NCBI GenBank assembly: GCA_018653085.1 | Contig: JABIAY010000012.1 | Location: 1 to 45,715, forward strand | From: Nitrospina sp. | Lineage (GTDB): Bacteria; Nitrospinota; Nitrospinia; Nitrospinales; VA-1 | DNA: 45,715 nucleotides | Direction: 5' to 3' | Shown here: positions 35,621 to 43,202 of the stretch, one piece after another | Layout of the letters: each line of letters opens with the position of its first letter | Position numbering within the stretch: the stretch's first letter is position 1 | The notes under the pieces: generated by a model | Seen by the model: only the letters and a program-made list of their open reading frames with translations | The model's database searches: none | What the model was told of the DNA's origin: nothing | Position numbers and translations under genes: made by a program

Positions 35621-36425
35621 TCCAGCACGGGTTTGGGGTTATCTGGGTTTTGCGGCCCTTTTCTTTCTGGTGACCTGGGCGTGGACCATTCAGATTGATC
35701 GCGCCCTCGGCATTCCAGCTTTTGCCAGTGGCTGTGTATTGTTTGGAATACTGGTTTTCATAGCACTTTTCAGCATGCGCAAGCGGTTATCCTTTTTGCC
35801 TCTGGCTCCCGCATCCCGGTGGTTTCTGCTTCACTCGGTTGGCGGATTTCTGGTCCTGTTCCTGTTTTGGCTTCATACTGATGGTGTGGGGCCGAAAGGC
35901 TTTTATGGCCAGCTGTTGACAGTTTTATTTTATATTACTTCCCTTTCAGGGATGGCAGGGCTCGTTATGGAAAAATTTTATCCCCGTCAGCTTACATGCA
36001 GTGGCGCGGAAGTCATTTATGAGCGCATTCCGGGAGAGCTTGCCGAAATAAGGGAGCAGGTGGAATCCCAAGTGTTGAATTGTACCGAAGAAACCGGAAG
36101 CAGTACTCTTGCCGAACATTACCTGGAAACTCTGAAGTGGTATTTTCAAAAGCCGCGTTTTTTCATGAGTAATATTTTTGGAAGTCACCTGAGCCAGCAT
36201 TGGGTGCGCCAGCAGTGCATGATTTTGGAACGCTTCCTGGATGAAAAAGAACGAGCGTATTTGGACCGGGTCTATATATTGGCGGAAAAAAAAAGAAAGA
36301 TAGATTTTCATTATGCGCTCCAAACATTGCTTAAAACCTGGCTTCTGGTTCATATTCCCCTGGCGGGTGCTGTGATGGCAATGGTGTTTTGGCATTTAAT
36401 CCTTATTCTGGTGTTCTTCGTGTGA
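35598..36425 (+). CDS. Integral membrane protein, putative di-heme cytochrome b
   Basis: The 275-residue protein has about five transmembrane segments (14-31, 43-60, 75-94, 104-124, 245-272) and a soluble region of about 120 residues between the last two. Helix 3 carries His79 and His93, and the last helix carries His252 and His266. Both pairs are exactly 14 residues apart, the spacing that ligates the two stacked hemes in cytochrome b of bc complexes. A quinol- or quinone-reactive di-heme b protein is therefore plausible. It overlaps the Fe-S gene before it and the decaheme gene after it (TGATG), implying one complex. I recognise no named family. Confidence 0.72.
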   Translation: MKIHQGFSPARVWGYLGFAALFFLVTWAWTIQIDRALGIPAFASGCVLFGILVFIALFSMRKRLSFLPLAPASRWFLLHSVGGFLVLFLFWLHTDGVGPKGFYGQLLTVLFYITSLSGMAGLVMEKFYPRQLTCSGAEVIYERIPGELAEIREQVESQVLNCTEETGSSTLAEHYLETLKWYFQKPRFFMSNIFGSHLSQHWVRQQCMILERFLDEKERAYLDRVYILAEKKRKIDFHYALQTLLKTWLLVHIPLAGAVMAMVFWHLILILVFFV

Positions 36426-38314
36426 TGGAAGAAAACAAGTTTGATCATGACCAGAGTCATTATGAAAGGCCCAGCCTGCCCTATCGTTGCGGCAGGGCTT
36501 CTTTGTGGCAAACCCCATGCAATCATGGTCCTGAGGCAGATGGGACCTGCGGGGGAGTCCGGGAATGTACCCCATTTCTAAATGGTGACCGGTGGGAATG
36601 CCGGAGGGACAAAAGATTCGGCGGTCCCTGCGAAGAGGGTCCCGGGCCGGGAGGAGAATGTTCTACCCAAAGACCTCCCTGCGCTCCTCGAAGTACATTG
36701 CGGGTCATCCGTGGCAGGCTGGTGGTGCTTGCAGTGGGTATTATCCTGGCCTTGATCGGTTCTTCGCTGGCACTGGACCCCAGCGTTGGAGGCATAATCA
36801 GCATTTCCAATGCCGGACCTTTGTCTAAATCTCATGCTAAGTTTACTGAAGAGGTGGGTTGCTCCGCCTGCCATGCGGCTCATGGCAAGGGACCTGTAGC
36901 CTGGATAAAAGCCGTGTTCAACAATTCGGATCTTTCAACTCAATGTGTGAATTGCCATAGTTTCGGAGGCCCCAGTTTCAGGGCTCACAATGCCAGCTTG
37001 TCTCCTGACAGGAAGGTTCTGGATACGCAATGTGTCATGTGCCATCGGGAACATAGCGGCCCAGCCATGAGCACGAGGTTTTTGACCCCGGAGCAATGTG
37101 GCTCTTGCCATAAAAGCAAGTTTGAGAGCTTGGAGCACGGACATCCTGAATTTTCTAAAAAATTTCCTTATTTTAGCCGGAACTCGGTTAAGTTTGACCA
37201 CGGTTCGCATTTGAAAAAGCATTTTGATAATCCAAAATTTTCTGATAAAGCTCCCGGCTCCTGTTCAGGTTGTCACACGATAACGCTGTCGGGTCGGGAA
37301 ATCCGACCACAAGGTTATGAAGTGGTTTGTGTTGCCTGCCATGATTCACAGATCAAGAAAAAAGAACTCATTCTTCTCAGGCTCCCGGAGTTGATGCAAG
37401 ACCTGATTGACCGCAAGTCGTTGGTGGAGGCCTGCAGCTTTCCTCATACCCATTCCAAAAAGGAAGAGGAGTTTCTCAGTGTTTCCACGGAACAGCCGGC
37501 TTTAGTGAGTGCTTTTCTTTTGAATATTCCTGAGGACGATCCGGAAACCTATGACCAGCCTCTTCAGGATCTGATTTTTGCCATGGCGGAAGAAAGTAGC
37601 GCCCCCTTTGTAGAACTGATTGATGGACAAACTGAAACCCCCATGTCTGCGGACCTGTTGGCGGGTTTGAATCCGGAGGTGCTCAAGCGGGCGGCTTGCT
37701 CCTGGGGCCTGAATCAGGAGTATGAGCCTCCTGCAGAAGCGAGGTTTGGTGGCTGGTACGCTGATATGCTGGAAATCCGTTACAAGCCTTCGGGGCATGC
37801 GGACCCCGTAGCCAAAAGCTGGGTGGAGTTTGCCCTGGCTGTATCGACACAACAGGATGAGGAAGACAAGGCCTCAAGAGCCACTGCCATGCGCGAACAG
37901 ATTCTTTCTACTAAAGATGGGGTGGGGGGGTGCATCAAATGCCATGCGGTAACAGAGGTCAAAAACTCAAAGGGTGTTTCCCGCCTGATCGTGGAATGGA
38001 ATTATAAAAAGGGCTATGACCGCCCTTATGTGCGCTATAAACATGAGAATCATATAGAAATATTAGGGCCCAAGCGCTCATGCGCGAATTGCCATATTCT
38101 CAACAAGGAAGTGGACTATATGGCTTCCTTTAAGGAGTACGACCCTGCTAATTGGGTCAGTAACTTTGAGTTTATCAGGAAGAAGACCTGTATGCAGTGT
38201 CACTCAGAAGCGCAGATTAACCTTGAATGCCAGAGATGCCATACATATCACTTTAAACCGAGTTTTAAAAAAGATATGCTGACCGGGAAGGGCAAACCCC
38301 CTTCATCAACATGA
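36425..38314 (+). CDS. Membrane-anchored decaheme c-type cytochrome with Cys-rich N-terminal domain
   Basis: The start is ATG 36425 (1 nt overlap); 629 residues. Residues 22-88 hold two tandem copies of a C-x9-C-x9-C-x5/6-C unit (Cys22, 32, 42, 48 and Cys59, 69, 79, 86), each with PC, GP and a Gly before the third Cys. A transmembrane segment (about 99-117) follows, so this domain should face the cytoplasm. The periplasmic part has ten CxxCH sites: CSACH, CVNCH, CVMCH, CGSCH, CSGCH, CVACH, CIKCH, CANCH, CMQCH and CQRCH. Six are in the first half and four in the last quarter, separated by a heme-free region (about 325-505). It probably takes electrons from the b-type or reductase partner and passes them to periplasmic cytochromes. 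Confidence 0.87.
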   Translation: MEENKFDHDQSHYERPSLPYRCGRASLWQTPCNHGPEADGTCGGVRECTPFLNGDRWECRRDKRFGGPCEEGPGPGGECSTQRPPCAPRSTLRVIRGRLVVLAVGIILALIGSSLALDPSVGGIISISNAGPLSKSHAKFTEEVGCSACHAAHGKGPVAWIKAVFNNSDLSTQCVNCHSFGGPSFRAHNASLSPDRKVLDTQCVMCHREHSGPAMSTRFLTPEQCGSCHKSKFESLEHGHPEFSKKFPYFSRNSVKFDHGSHLKKHFDNPKFSDKAPGSCSGCHTITLSGREIRPQGYEVVCVACHDSQIKKKELILLRLPELMQDLIDRKSLVEACSFPHTHSKKEEEFLSVSTEQPALVSAFLLNIPEDDPETYDQPLQDLIFAMAEESSAPFVELIDGQTETPMSADLLAGLNPEVLKRAACSWGLNQEYEPPAEARFGGWYADMLEIRYKPSGHADPVAKSWVEFALAVSTQQDEEDKASRATAMREQILSTKDGVGGCIKCHAVTEVKNSKGVSRLIVEWNYKKGYDRPYVRYKHENHIEILGPKRSCANCHILNKEVDYMASFKEYDPANWVSNFEFIRKKTCMQCHSEAQINLECQRCHTYHFKPSFKKDMLTGKGKPPSST

Positions 38315-38355
38315 TAAAACATCAGGGCGGTAAGCTTCATCTTTAAGGAGGAATT

Positions 38356-39621
38356 TTGCTGAACATTATATTCAGTTTTGTCGCGTTGGTATTTTTATTG
38401 GGCCTGGTAGCCTATGTACTGGTGCTTATGGCTAACAACTCGCGGATTCTTGCCATCACTCAGGAAAAAGTCGATCTTGAATCGGAGTTGTTGAAGGTGA
38501 AGATCAAAAATATAATGGCCCGGCGCGAGGTCGAAGCCAAACAGGTGAAACTGGCCTGGAACGGTTTTCGAAAATTTAAGATTATCTCCAAAGTCAAGGA
38601 GACGGATGATATTACGTCCTTTTACCTCTCTCCGCACGATGGCAGGGAGTTGCCGGGGTTTTTGCCGGGCCAGTTTCTGACTTTCCAGATTCCCGTGCCG
38701 AACCAGGCCCAGCCGGTTATTCGCTGTTATTCCTTGTCGGACAGCCCCTTCCATTCAGACCGTTACCGAGTGTCGATCAAGCGGGTTCCGGCACCCAGAG
38801 ATAATCCCTCTGCGCCTCCCGGGTTGATTTCTACCCATTTTCACGATGTCTTGAACGAAAATGATATCGTGGATGTTAAAGCCCCCAGCGGACATTTTTC
38901 CATGAGTATGACCAAAAGCTCCCCGGTGGTTCTTCTTGCAGGTGGAGTCGGGATCACTCCATTGCTCAGCATGCTCAATGCAATTACTGAAATGGCTTCC
39001 CAACGAGAAGTCTGGTTTTTCCTGGGGGTGAGAAATAAGAAAGAACATGTGATGAAGGAACATCTGGAAATGGTGGCACGAGAGAATGAAAATGTTCGCC
39101 TGAATGTTTTTTACAGTGCACCGGCGGAAACCGATGTGTTGAGTGAGGATTATCACGTCAAGGGCCGAGTCAACGTAGAGAATATAAAAGTCATTCTTCC
39201 TTCCAGTAATTTTGATTTTTATATCTGTGCTCCGCCTCCTATGGTCAAAGATTTGAGAAAAGATTTGGCCGATTGGGGAGTCCCCAAAAAGAATATTCAT
39301 TTTGAGGCTTTTGGTCCGGCTACGGTCAAGGGGTGCAAAGCCGATACTGGTAAGGGAGACAGTGCCAAAATTGATATTCAGTTTGAGAAATCAGGAAAGA
39401 CTTTGACGTGGGACTCAAAAGCCGCATCTCTGCTGGATTTCGCAGAGGCGAATGGAGTCCCTATTGATTCGGGTTGTCGTGCGGGTAACTGTGGAACCTG
39501 CCTCACTGCGATTAAGAGCGGTAAGGTGGAGTTGGTGGGAGAACCCGGTTCAAAACCTGAAGAAGGATCCTGTCTGGCTTGCATCAGCGTCCCCAAAGAA
39601 AACCTGACACTGGATGCCTGA
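38356..39621 (+). CDS. Membrane-anchored NAD(P)H:acceptor reductase (FAD, NAD and [2Fe-2S] domains)
   Basis: TTG 38356 is the start, with AAGGAGG 5 nt upstream; 421 residues. The N-terminal segment (5-26) is a membrane anchor followed by a basic helical linker. Next come an FAD-binding barrel (PGQFLTFQIP, RCYSLSDSP near 125), a NAD(P) domain (LLAGGVGITPLLSML near 195, FYICAPPPMV) and a C-terminal plant-type [2Fe-2S] ferredoxin (GCRAGNCGTC with a later Cys in GSCLAC). This resembles NqrF, or flavohemoprotein reductase plus ferredoxin, with the anchor at the N-terminus. It likely links cytosolic NAD(P)H to the membrane cytochromes encoded just upstream (41 bp gap). Confidence 0.88.
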   Translation: MLNIIFSFVALVFLLGLVAYVLVLMANNSRILAITQEKVDLESELLKVKIKNIMARREVEAKQVKLAWNGFRKFKIISKVKETDDITSFYLSPHDGRELPGFLPGQFLTFQIPVPNQAQPVIRCYSLSDSPFHSDRYRVSIKRVPAPRDNPSAPPGLISTHFHDVLNENDIVDVKAPSGHFSMSMTKSSPVVLLAGGVGITPLLSMLNAITEMASQREVWFFLGVRNKKEHVMKEHLEMVARENENVRLNVFYSAPAETDVLSEDYHVKGRVNVENIKVILPSSNFDFYICAPPPMVKDLRKDLADWGVPKKNIHFEAFGPATVKGCKADTGKGDSAKIDIQFEKSGKTLTWDSKAASLLDFAEANGVPIDSGCRAGNCGTCLTAIKSGKVELVGEPGSKPEEGSCLACISVPKENLTLDA

Positions 39622-39693
39622 TGCTATCTGAGGAGAAGCAGGGTTTTAAATTTGTTGTATTGTTATTGACTGGCTTTTCTCCTGGGTGTTGCC

Positions 39694-39963
39694 ATGAAAG
39701 AAATCTATGAGAAGGGCCTGGTGGAATATAAAAAAGCGGTGAAAAAAAATCCGCAGGATGCCAATGCCTACTTCAATATGAGCAAGGCTTTTGATGGTCT
39801 TAATGAGGGGCGAAAGGCGGTTCTGGCGGCTCGCAAAGCGCAACAGATTTGGGAACTGAAAAAGGATTCTGAAAATAGCGTCAAGGTTCGCAAACGTCTG
39901 CGCCAGCTCTATAAAAACTACGATTTAAATCCGCAGGAATTCGACCTCCCCCACCATCACTAG
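39694..39963 (+). CDS. Small TPR-like helical protein
   Basis: This 89-residue protein has one or two TPR-like helix pairs (YEKGLVEYKKAVKKNPQDANAYFNMSKAFDGL, given here only as residues 5-36 of the chain). It is strongly basic and ends in three His residues. No signal peptide is seen. It follows the reductase by 72 bp and may be the last gene of the cytochrome operon, perhaps an assembly scaffold. Its stop codon lies within the left end of a dispersed repeat. Confidence 0.6.
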   Translation: MKEIYEKGLVEYKKAVKKNPQDANAYFNMSKAFDGLNEGRKAVLAARKAQQIWELKKDSENSVKVRKRLRQLYKNYDLNPQEFDLPHHH

Positions 39964-40060
39964 GCGTGGGGCCGGTGTGCCATCGCTTTGTCTGGCTGGT
40001 AAAGAGTTGTCTCGGCTTGAGGAGTGTTTTCAATCTGCCACCGGCGGCTCGCCGGTTAGC
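39955..40060. repeat. Dispersed repeat copy A with conserved ends and terminal hairpin
   Basis: The left end CACTAGGCGTGGGGCC (39958-39973) and right end GGCGGCTCGCC (40043-40053) are shared with a second copy at 44765-44871. About 80 bp separate the TAG from the hairpin in both. The right end forms a perfect stem (40040-40046 with 40050-40056, loop GCT). In this copy GCCGGTG at 39971-39977 could alternatively pair with CACCGGC at 40039-40045. The element spans the stop of the TPR gene and touches the arsM stop. Confidence 0.65.
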
Positions 40061-41111
40061 AACAGGCGCCATTGCCGTTTGTGTGAATGCCTTCCTGTGC
40101 CTGGGGAGTAGCACAGTCAAAAGGTCCGTAGTGGGTTGAGAAGTCTCCAAGGACGTTAAAATGTTCGCTGAACCGGGTTCCACTCAGCATCTTGCTGGTA
40201 TTGCCACAAACCGGTACGGGAATCATGGTCTGAAAATAGTGATGGTCATCCAGAGTGAACCCATGTGGAAACTCAGGGATACTGCCTTTGTAATAGGCGA
40301 CATGGCCGAAGTTTTCACAGATATCTTCGAAATCAACTTTGAAGCTACGCACAGTCATGGAATAAAAATCGATCATGCCGGCCTTGCGCTGGATATCCTC
40401 GTTGTTGAGAGTGAGCGGGTTTTTGGAAACAACCCGGTGGTCGAGACAACCGACTTTTCTTAGCATACGCTTAAAGTCTTCCAGGTACAGTGCACCGCCC
40501 AGGCATTCGCCAAGCAAAACAGGGTCGGTGGTCAGGGGTTCCGGTACTCGCCGTCCGGTAAAAACATCTGAAAGATACAGCTCCCCGCCGGGTTTAAGAA
40601 CCCGGAAGATTTCACGGAATACACTTTCTTTGTCGGGAGACAGGTTGACCACGCAGTTGGAAATAATCACATCCACGGAATTATCTTCAAGGTTTGCCGA
40701 AGTGAGGTCTTCAATCCAGCCTTTACGAAAATCAACATTGGGTTTTTTCAGGTTAAATTTTTTCGTGTGGTAGTCAACATGTTTTCGGGCCACCGCCAGT
40801 TGTTCATCGGTCATATCGATACCAATGATCAGGCCGTTGGGGCCGACTACCTGCGCAAGTAAATAGCAGTCGCGTCCTGAACCACAACCGAGGTCCACCA
40901 CGGTTTTCCCTTTGAGGCTTGCAGGAAAAGTGGAAGCGCAACCATAAAACCTGGACTGCACTTCGTCATGTATATTCTTCAAGTAGGGACGCAAGTACCC
41001 AGGCATGGTGTCCGCCGCGCAACAAGCACTGGTTTGAAGGTCATTTTTGGTTTTAAGAATTTTTCCGTAATAGTTCTGAACGTCTTGAAGAATTTTGGAA
41101 CGGGTATTCAC
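40056..41111 (-). CDS. arsM: Arsenite S-adenosylmethionine methyltransferase
   Basis: GTG 41111 is preferred as the start because AGGAG lies 7 nt upstream; an in-frame ATG at 41171 has no such signal. The 351-residue protein has the N-terminal SACCAADTM cysteines, motif I VVDLGCGSGRDCYLLAQ near 72, IISNCVVNLSPDKE near 149 and GECLGGALYLEDF near 200. This is the cysteine set that binds As(III) in ArsM. It methylates arsenite to mono-, di- and trimethyl species in the cytoplasm, giving detoxification or volatilisation. The C-terminal domain is long (about 110 residues) and ends GACC, an extra thiol pair. No arsR or other ars gene is adjacent. Confidence 0.9.
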   Translation of the reverse strand: MNTRSKILQDVQNYYGKILKTKNDLQTSACCAADTMPGYLRPYLKNIHDEVQSRFYGCASTFPASLKGKTVVDLGCGSGRDCYLLAQVVGPNGLIIGIDMTDEQLAVARKHVDYHTKKFNLKKPNVDFRKGWIEDLTSANLEDNSVDVIISNCVVNLSPDKESVFREIFRVLKPGGELYLSDVFTGRRVPEPLTTDPVLLGECLGGALYLEDFKRMLRKVGCLDHRVVSKNPLTLNNEDIQRKAGMIDFYSMTVRSFKVDFEDICENFGHVAYYKGSIPEFPHGFTLDDHHYFQTMIPVPVCGNTSKMLSGTRFSEHFNVLGDFSTHYGPFDCATPQAQEGIHTNGNGACC

Positions 41112-41463
41112 TATCGATCTCCTGAGAATTTCTGAGCGCAATCTTTGCCGGGATTTTGCAGGCCCTGCCATTTTGAACTGAACTTTAATAGATCATTCTA
41201 TATAAAATCCTTTGTATATTGAAACTTTTGTCGATGTCCATTAAAAACCCTTACACAGGGCTTGGTTTTTTTTATGGGGGTGCTAGTATAACATGTTGAT
41301 ATAAAAGAATTTCCCTAGCAACCTACGCTTCGTGGTAGTTGGAACGGATTTTTAAATTGAGGGGTGATTTTACCGGTTTGACGGCGGTTTGGGTGGAGTT
41401 ACTTTATTTCGCAGAACAATTAACAAAAGATAGCCGAAGTTAATATTTAGCGACAAGAAGGCA
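41112..41463. other. Intergenic region between arsM and receiver-CheX gene
   Basis: This stretch of 352 bp has no convincing gene. It should contain the arsM promoter on the - strand. ATAGA-TCAT-TCTAT at 41188-41201 is a 5-4-5 inverted repeat overlapping a -10-like TATAGA (- strand, 41202-41197). An imperfect hairpin near 41320-41344 (CAACCTACG paired with a GTAGTTG arm) lies further upstream. Both are weak signals. Confidence 0.4.
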
Positions 41464-42492
41464 TCAAAACTTTTGCAACAGTACCAACAGATGAAAGGTT
41501 TCGTCCTTGATTTTAAACGGGACGTGAAACTTGGGAATTCCATTGACGTCAATGCCTAGAGAATGGTCTTCCCCCATCCTGGATTCTGGAAGGCCCAGGT
41601 CCCAGGTCAGCTCAACCCCTTCCCCGGGTAAATCTTTTTCCGGGTGGACTAATTGTGCGATTTCTTTGGGGAATTCTGAGATTCTCGGTTTGACTATCCC
41701 GCCAATGATATTGGATAACTCCTGAACCACGCCACCGACCTGTTCGATATCGACTTCTCCAAATATTCCCTCGTAGATGCCACAGGCGGCCTTTTTGGGG
41801 AAATTGATAATCACAGTTATCTGGATGCGATTTTCAGAATTCAGAAGATCTACCCAGGCACTGAAATATCCCTTTAATTCAACAGGACCTTTTGAACTAT
41901 CTGGAATAGCCTCAGCCATATATTGTTCCATGGCTTCAATCGTACTTTCAGTAAATGCATTAATAATTGATGGGGGAACTTCAACAGGGGACTCCTCCCA
42001 TTGGCAGTCAGGAGTTGGGGCCGGTGCTGAAGATTCCTGGGTTGCAGGTTCGGTAGTATGGTTCAAAATATCGTGGATAGTTTTTTTGAACCGCTCCTGA
42101 TTGAAAGGTTTCCTTAAGTAACCACTGGCCTGATGCTTATCCAGTATTTCCTGATAGGTTTCCTGCTCTTCAGAACTGATAATCAAAAAAGGGGTTTGCT
42201 TTTGATTGTCATTGCTTGTTTCACGGATTTCCTTGAGCAGGTCAATTCCAGTGGAGTCTTTTAGGTGTATTCCTGAAGTGACCAGATCAAAACTCTCCAG
42301 ATCGAACATCATCATGCCCTGATTCTTGTCATGGGCAACAAAAACATTGCCCTTATCGAAACCAGTCTGGACCAGGAAATTTTTGACGATTTTGGTAATG
42401 ATTGCCGAATTATCAATCACTAACGCCTTTTTGCTTTGGAGAGATGAGGTCATAGAGTAATTGTAGCCGAATATAAACGAAACGTCATGCAT
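41464..42492 (-). CDS. Degenerate response-regulator receiver fused to CheX-like domain
   Basis: The 342-residue protein has an N-terminal receiver-like domain (about 20-145, ALVIDNSAIITKIVKNFL through GYLRKPFNQERFKK). The phospho-accepting Asp position reads Gly74 in DLVTSGIHL, and the acidic pair is Asp27-Asn28. The Lys of the KPF motif is retained. After a Pro/Ser/Glu linker, residues about 170-342 resemble CheX/CheC-type phosphatases (SIINAFTESTIEAMEQYM, and QELSNIIGGIVK with the Glu and Asn of the active site). It could bind or dephosphorylate another receiver without being phosphorylated itself. TAGGA precedes ATG 42492; ATG 42453 is a shorter option. No chemotaxis gene is adjacent. Confidence 0.8.
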   Translation of the reverse strand: MHDVSFIFGYNYSMTSSLQSKKALVIDNSAIITKIVKNFLVQTGFDKGNVFVAHDKNQGMMMFDLESFDLVTSGIHLKDSTGIDLLKEIRETSNDNQKQTPFLIISSEEQETYQEILDKHQASGYLRKPFNQERFKKTIHDILNHTTEPATQESSAPAPTPDCQWEESPVEVPPSIINAFTESTIEAMEQYMAEAIPDSSKGPVELKGYFSAWVDLLNSENRIQITVIINFPKKAACGIYEGIFGEVDIEQVGGVVQELSNIIGGIVKPRISEFPKEIAQLVHPEKDLPGEGVELTWDLGLPESRMGEDHSLGIDVNGIPKFHVPFKIKDETFHLLVLLQKF

Positions 42493-42632
42493 TATTCCTA
42501 CTTTAACTGTTACAAATACGTTACGCTCTAAGCACGGTGGAGCGATAGCGATTAAGTAGTTGTTTTAAAATTGATTAGGTTTTTTTTGGTGGTGGGATAA
42601 TGGTAAACGGAAAAAGAGGGTGGCTGAATTTT

Positions 42633-43010
42633 TTAACGGGGGCAGGTATCAGTTTTTACCCGTCCGTTTCTTGCTGTAACAGTGCATATAGGAGAATCTC
42701 CACTTCCAATTTTCCATTTTTTCTGGTTGTGGCGGACTGCCCAGACCTGGACTTCCCTTCCGGTAGATATGGTCGCCCGCATCGCGGCTCTCCGGTTTGT
42801 GTGGGGAAAAAACTGTGGAATCCCTCTCCAACCTATGACCAGGCTCTTTCCGTCTACCCGGTACCATTCTACTTCAGGAACCTTGTCCAGAAACTTTACC
42901 CCGTCAATCAGGGCACTTTCCATGGAATCCGCATGAGCCAAAACAGAAAAAGCCGAGAGAAGCGAGAAAATTAAACTTGCCAACAATGTGGATTTAAACA
43001 TGGATTTCAT
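42633..43010 (-). CDS. Small exported protein of unknown function
   Basis: This 125-residue protein has a clear signal peptide (basic start, hydrophobic 8-23, cleavage near LAHA). The mature part of about 98 residues contains VEWYRVDGKSLVIGWRGIP and two cysteines (in SPICTVTA and the final TDTCPR) that may form a disulfide. I do not recognise a family. It would be periplasmic. The opposite-strand frame over the same bases lacks any such features. Start codons ATG 43010 and 43001 are both possible. Confidence 0.6.
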   Translation of the reverse strand: MKSMFKSTLLASLIFSLLSAFSVLAHADSMESALIDGVKFLDKVPEVEWYRVDGKSLVIGWRGIPQFFPHTNRRAAMRATISTGREVQVWAVRHNQKKWKIGSGDSPICTVTARNGRVKTDTCPR

Positions 43011-43060
43011 GGGTTTGATTTACATAAAATGATTAACGGAAACTATAGTAGAAGTAAACG

Positions 43061-43087
43061 ATTTGGCGTTGAGAGTCAAAGCCAAAT
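43061..43087. promoter_or_regulatory. 27 bp near-perfect palindrome between two - strand genes
   Basis: Arms 43061-43072 and 43076-43087 are complementary at 11 of 12 positions, with a 3 nt loop (GAG). No T-run follows on either strand, so it is not a standard terminator. It lies about 50 bp upstream of the small exported gene, where an operator or mRNA hairpin could sit. Confidence 0.45.
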
Positions 43088-43202
43088 GCCTCAATTCCCA
43101 TAATAAAATTTTTACAAAGTGCGGGATTTATAGGTATGTGAATAAATTGTGGGGCAGGATTGTTTATTTAAAAATATCGAAAAATTATGTGCTTGTTTGG
43201 GG

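Noticed and set aside
39881-40183. 100-codon - strand open frame across repeat copy A
   Set aside because: It overlaps the TPR and arsM coding ends and is largely translation of the repeat element.
42600-42974. 124-codon + strand open frame over the small exported gene
   Set aside because: The - strand frame has a clear signal peptide and cleavage site; the + strand frame has no such feature.
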